This document shows, in pieces, positions 63,766 to 64,000 of a DNA stretch of 64,000 nt; the first letter of the stretch is position 1; each line of letters starts with the position of its first letter. This DNA is from Polaromonas eurypsychrophila. Its GTDB lineage: Bacteria > Pseudomonadota > Gammaproteobacteria > Burkholderiales > Burkholderiaceae_C. Under the pieces are notes generated by a model. That model was not told the origin of the DNA. It was given only the letters and a program-made list of their open reading frames with translations, and did not search any database. A program made the translations under genes and the position numbers. The DNA lies in contig NZ_BMIG01000007.1 in assembly GCF_014641715.1 (NCBI RefSeq), positions 1 through 64,000 of the forward strand. Direction: 5' to 3'.

Positions 63766-64000
63766 ATGCCACAGACCCTCACCGAACAACTGAGCCGCGA
63801 ACAGCAAATTGCCGCCCTCGAAAAAGACTGGGCGACCAACCCCCGCTGGAAAGGCATCAAGCGCGGCTACAGCGCCGCCGACGTCGTGCGCCTGCGCGGC
63901 TCCTTCCCGATCGAGCACACGCTGGCCCGCCGCGGCGCCGAAAAACTCTGGAACCTGCTGCACACCGAACCTTATGTGAACACCCTGGGTGCGCTGACGG
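63766..64000 (+). CDS. aceA: isocitrate lyase, N-terminal part (runs off window)
   Basis: The first 78 residues are [20 protein letters not shown], then [26 protein letters not shown] and [13 protein letters not shown], the isocitrate lyase start. GGAG lies about 8 bp before ATG 63766. It splits isocitrate into succinate and glyoxylate, fitting the acetate/malonate theme of the window. The end is outside the window. Confidence 0.93.
   Translation, partial: MPQTLTEQLSREQQIAALEKDWATNPRWKGIKRGYSAADVVRLRGSFPIEHTLARRGAEKLWNLLHTEPYVNTLGALT

Overview
The window is high-GC, gene-dense bacterial chromosome from a betaproteobacterium, most likely Comamonadaceae (Polaromonas/Rhodoferax-like). This rests on protein styles (LivFGHM-type ABC operons, a Bug/TctC receptor, UPF0114, a Trp-rich small protein), the tig-tRNA-clpP-clpX-lon neighbourhood, and dispersed short repeats of a kind I associate with that family. 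The genus assignment is inference; no rRNA is present.

Layout. 1-1200: an attC-like relic and possible IS end, then a GreA/B-like factor. 1200-10120: a sigma-54 activator faces a -24/-12 promoter and a branched-chain-amino-acid-type ABC transporter (two binding proteins, two ATPases, two permeases) plus an alpha/beta hydrolase. 10200-11880: a ribbon-helix-helix regulator with its own palindromic operator and a PHB-depolymerase-like esterase. 12000-15750: accessory minus-strand block that looks like a small integron cassette array without integrase: a 107-aa unknown protein, an Abi/UG-type reverse transcriptase, a RidA-like protein and two GNAT acetyltransferases, with two good attC sites and one half site. 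15800-18820: slyX, a small unknown, hemH, a HAD phosphatase and a GST. 18880-22890: hopanoid genes hpnC-DUF2867-hpnD-hpnE, with the DUF2867 gene broken by a 265-bp MITE-like element. 23000-27330: an RND efflux pair. 27450-34250: tRNA-Leu, tig, clpP, clpX, lon, then tRNA-Gly, tRNA-Cys and tRNA-Leu. 35000-41700: an AcrR-like repressor diverging from a complete RND tripartite pump. 41700-55200: alternative oxidase, an MFS transporter, murI, divergent class I and class II fumarases, acs, a cytochrome c, ilvD with a divergent LysR gene, and lgt. 55350-61820: malonate utilisation cluster (GntR regulator, a strange 117-bp tandem repeat block, malonyl-CoA decarboxylase, Bug receptor, enoyl-CoA hydratase-like protein, malonyl-CoA synthetase). 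The window ends with a DMT exporter, a GGCT-like protein and the start of isocitrate lyase.

Central carbon themes recur: acetate activation (acs), malonate to acetyl-CoA (matB/mcd), glyoxylate shunt entry (aceA) and two fumarases. Protein quality control is concentrated in tig-clpPX-lon. The least ordinary parts are the reverse-transcriptase cassette, the MITE inside the hopanoid operon, and the in-frame tandem repeats with conserved hairpins and repeated Shine-Dalgarno/ATG signals between the GntR gene and malonyl-CoA decarboxylase.
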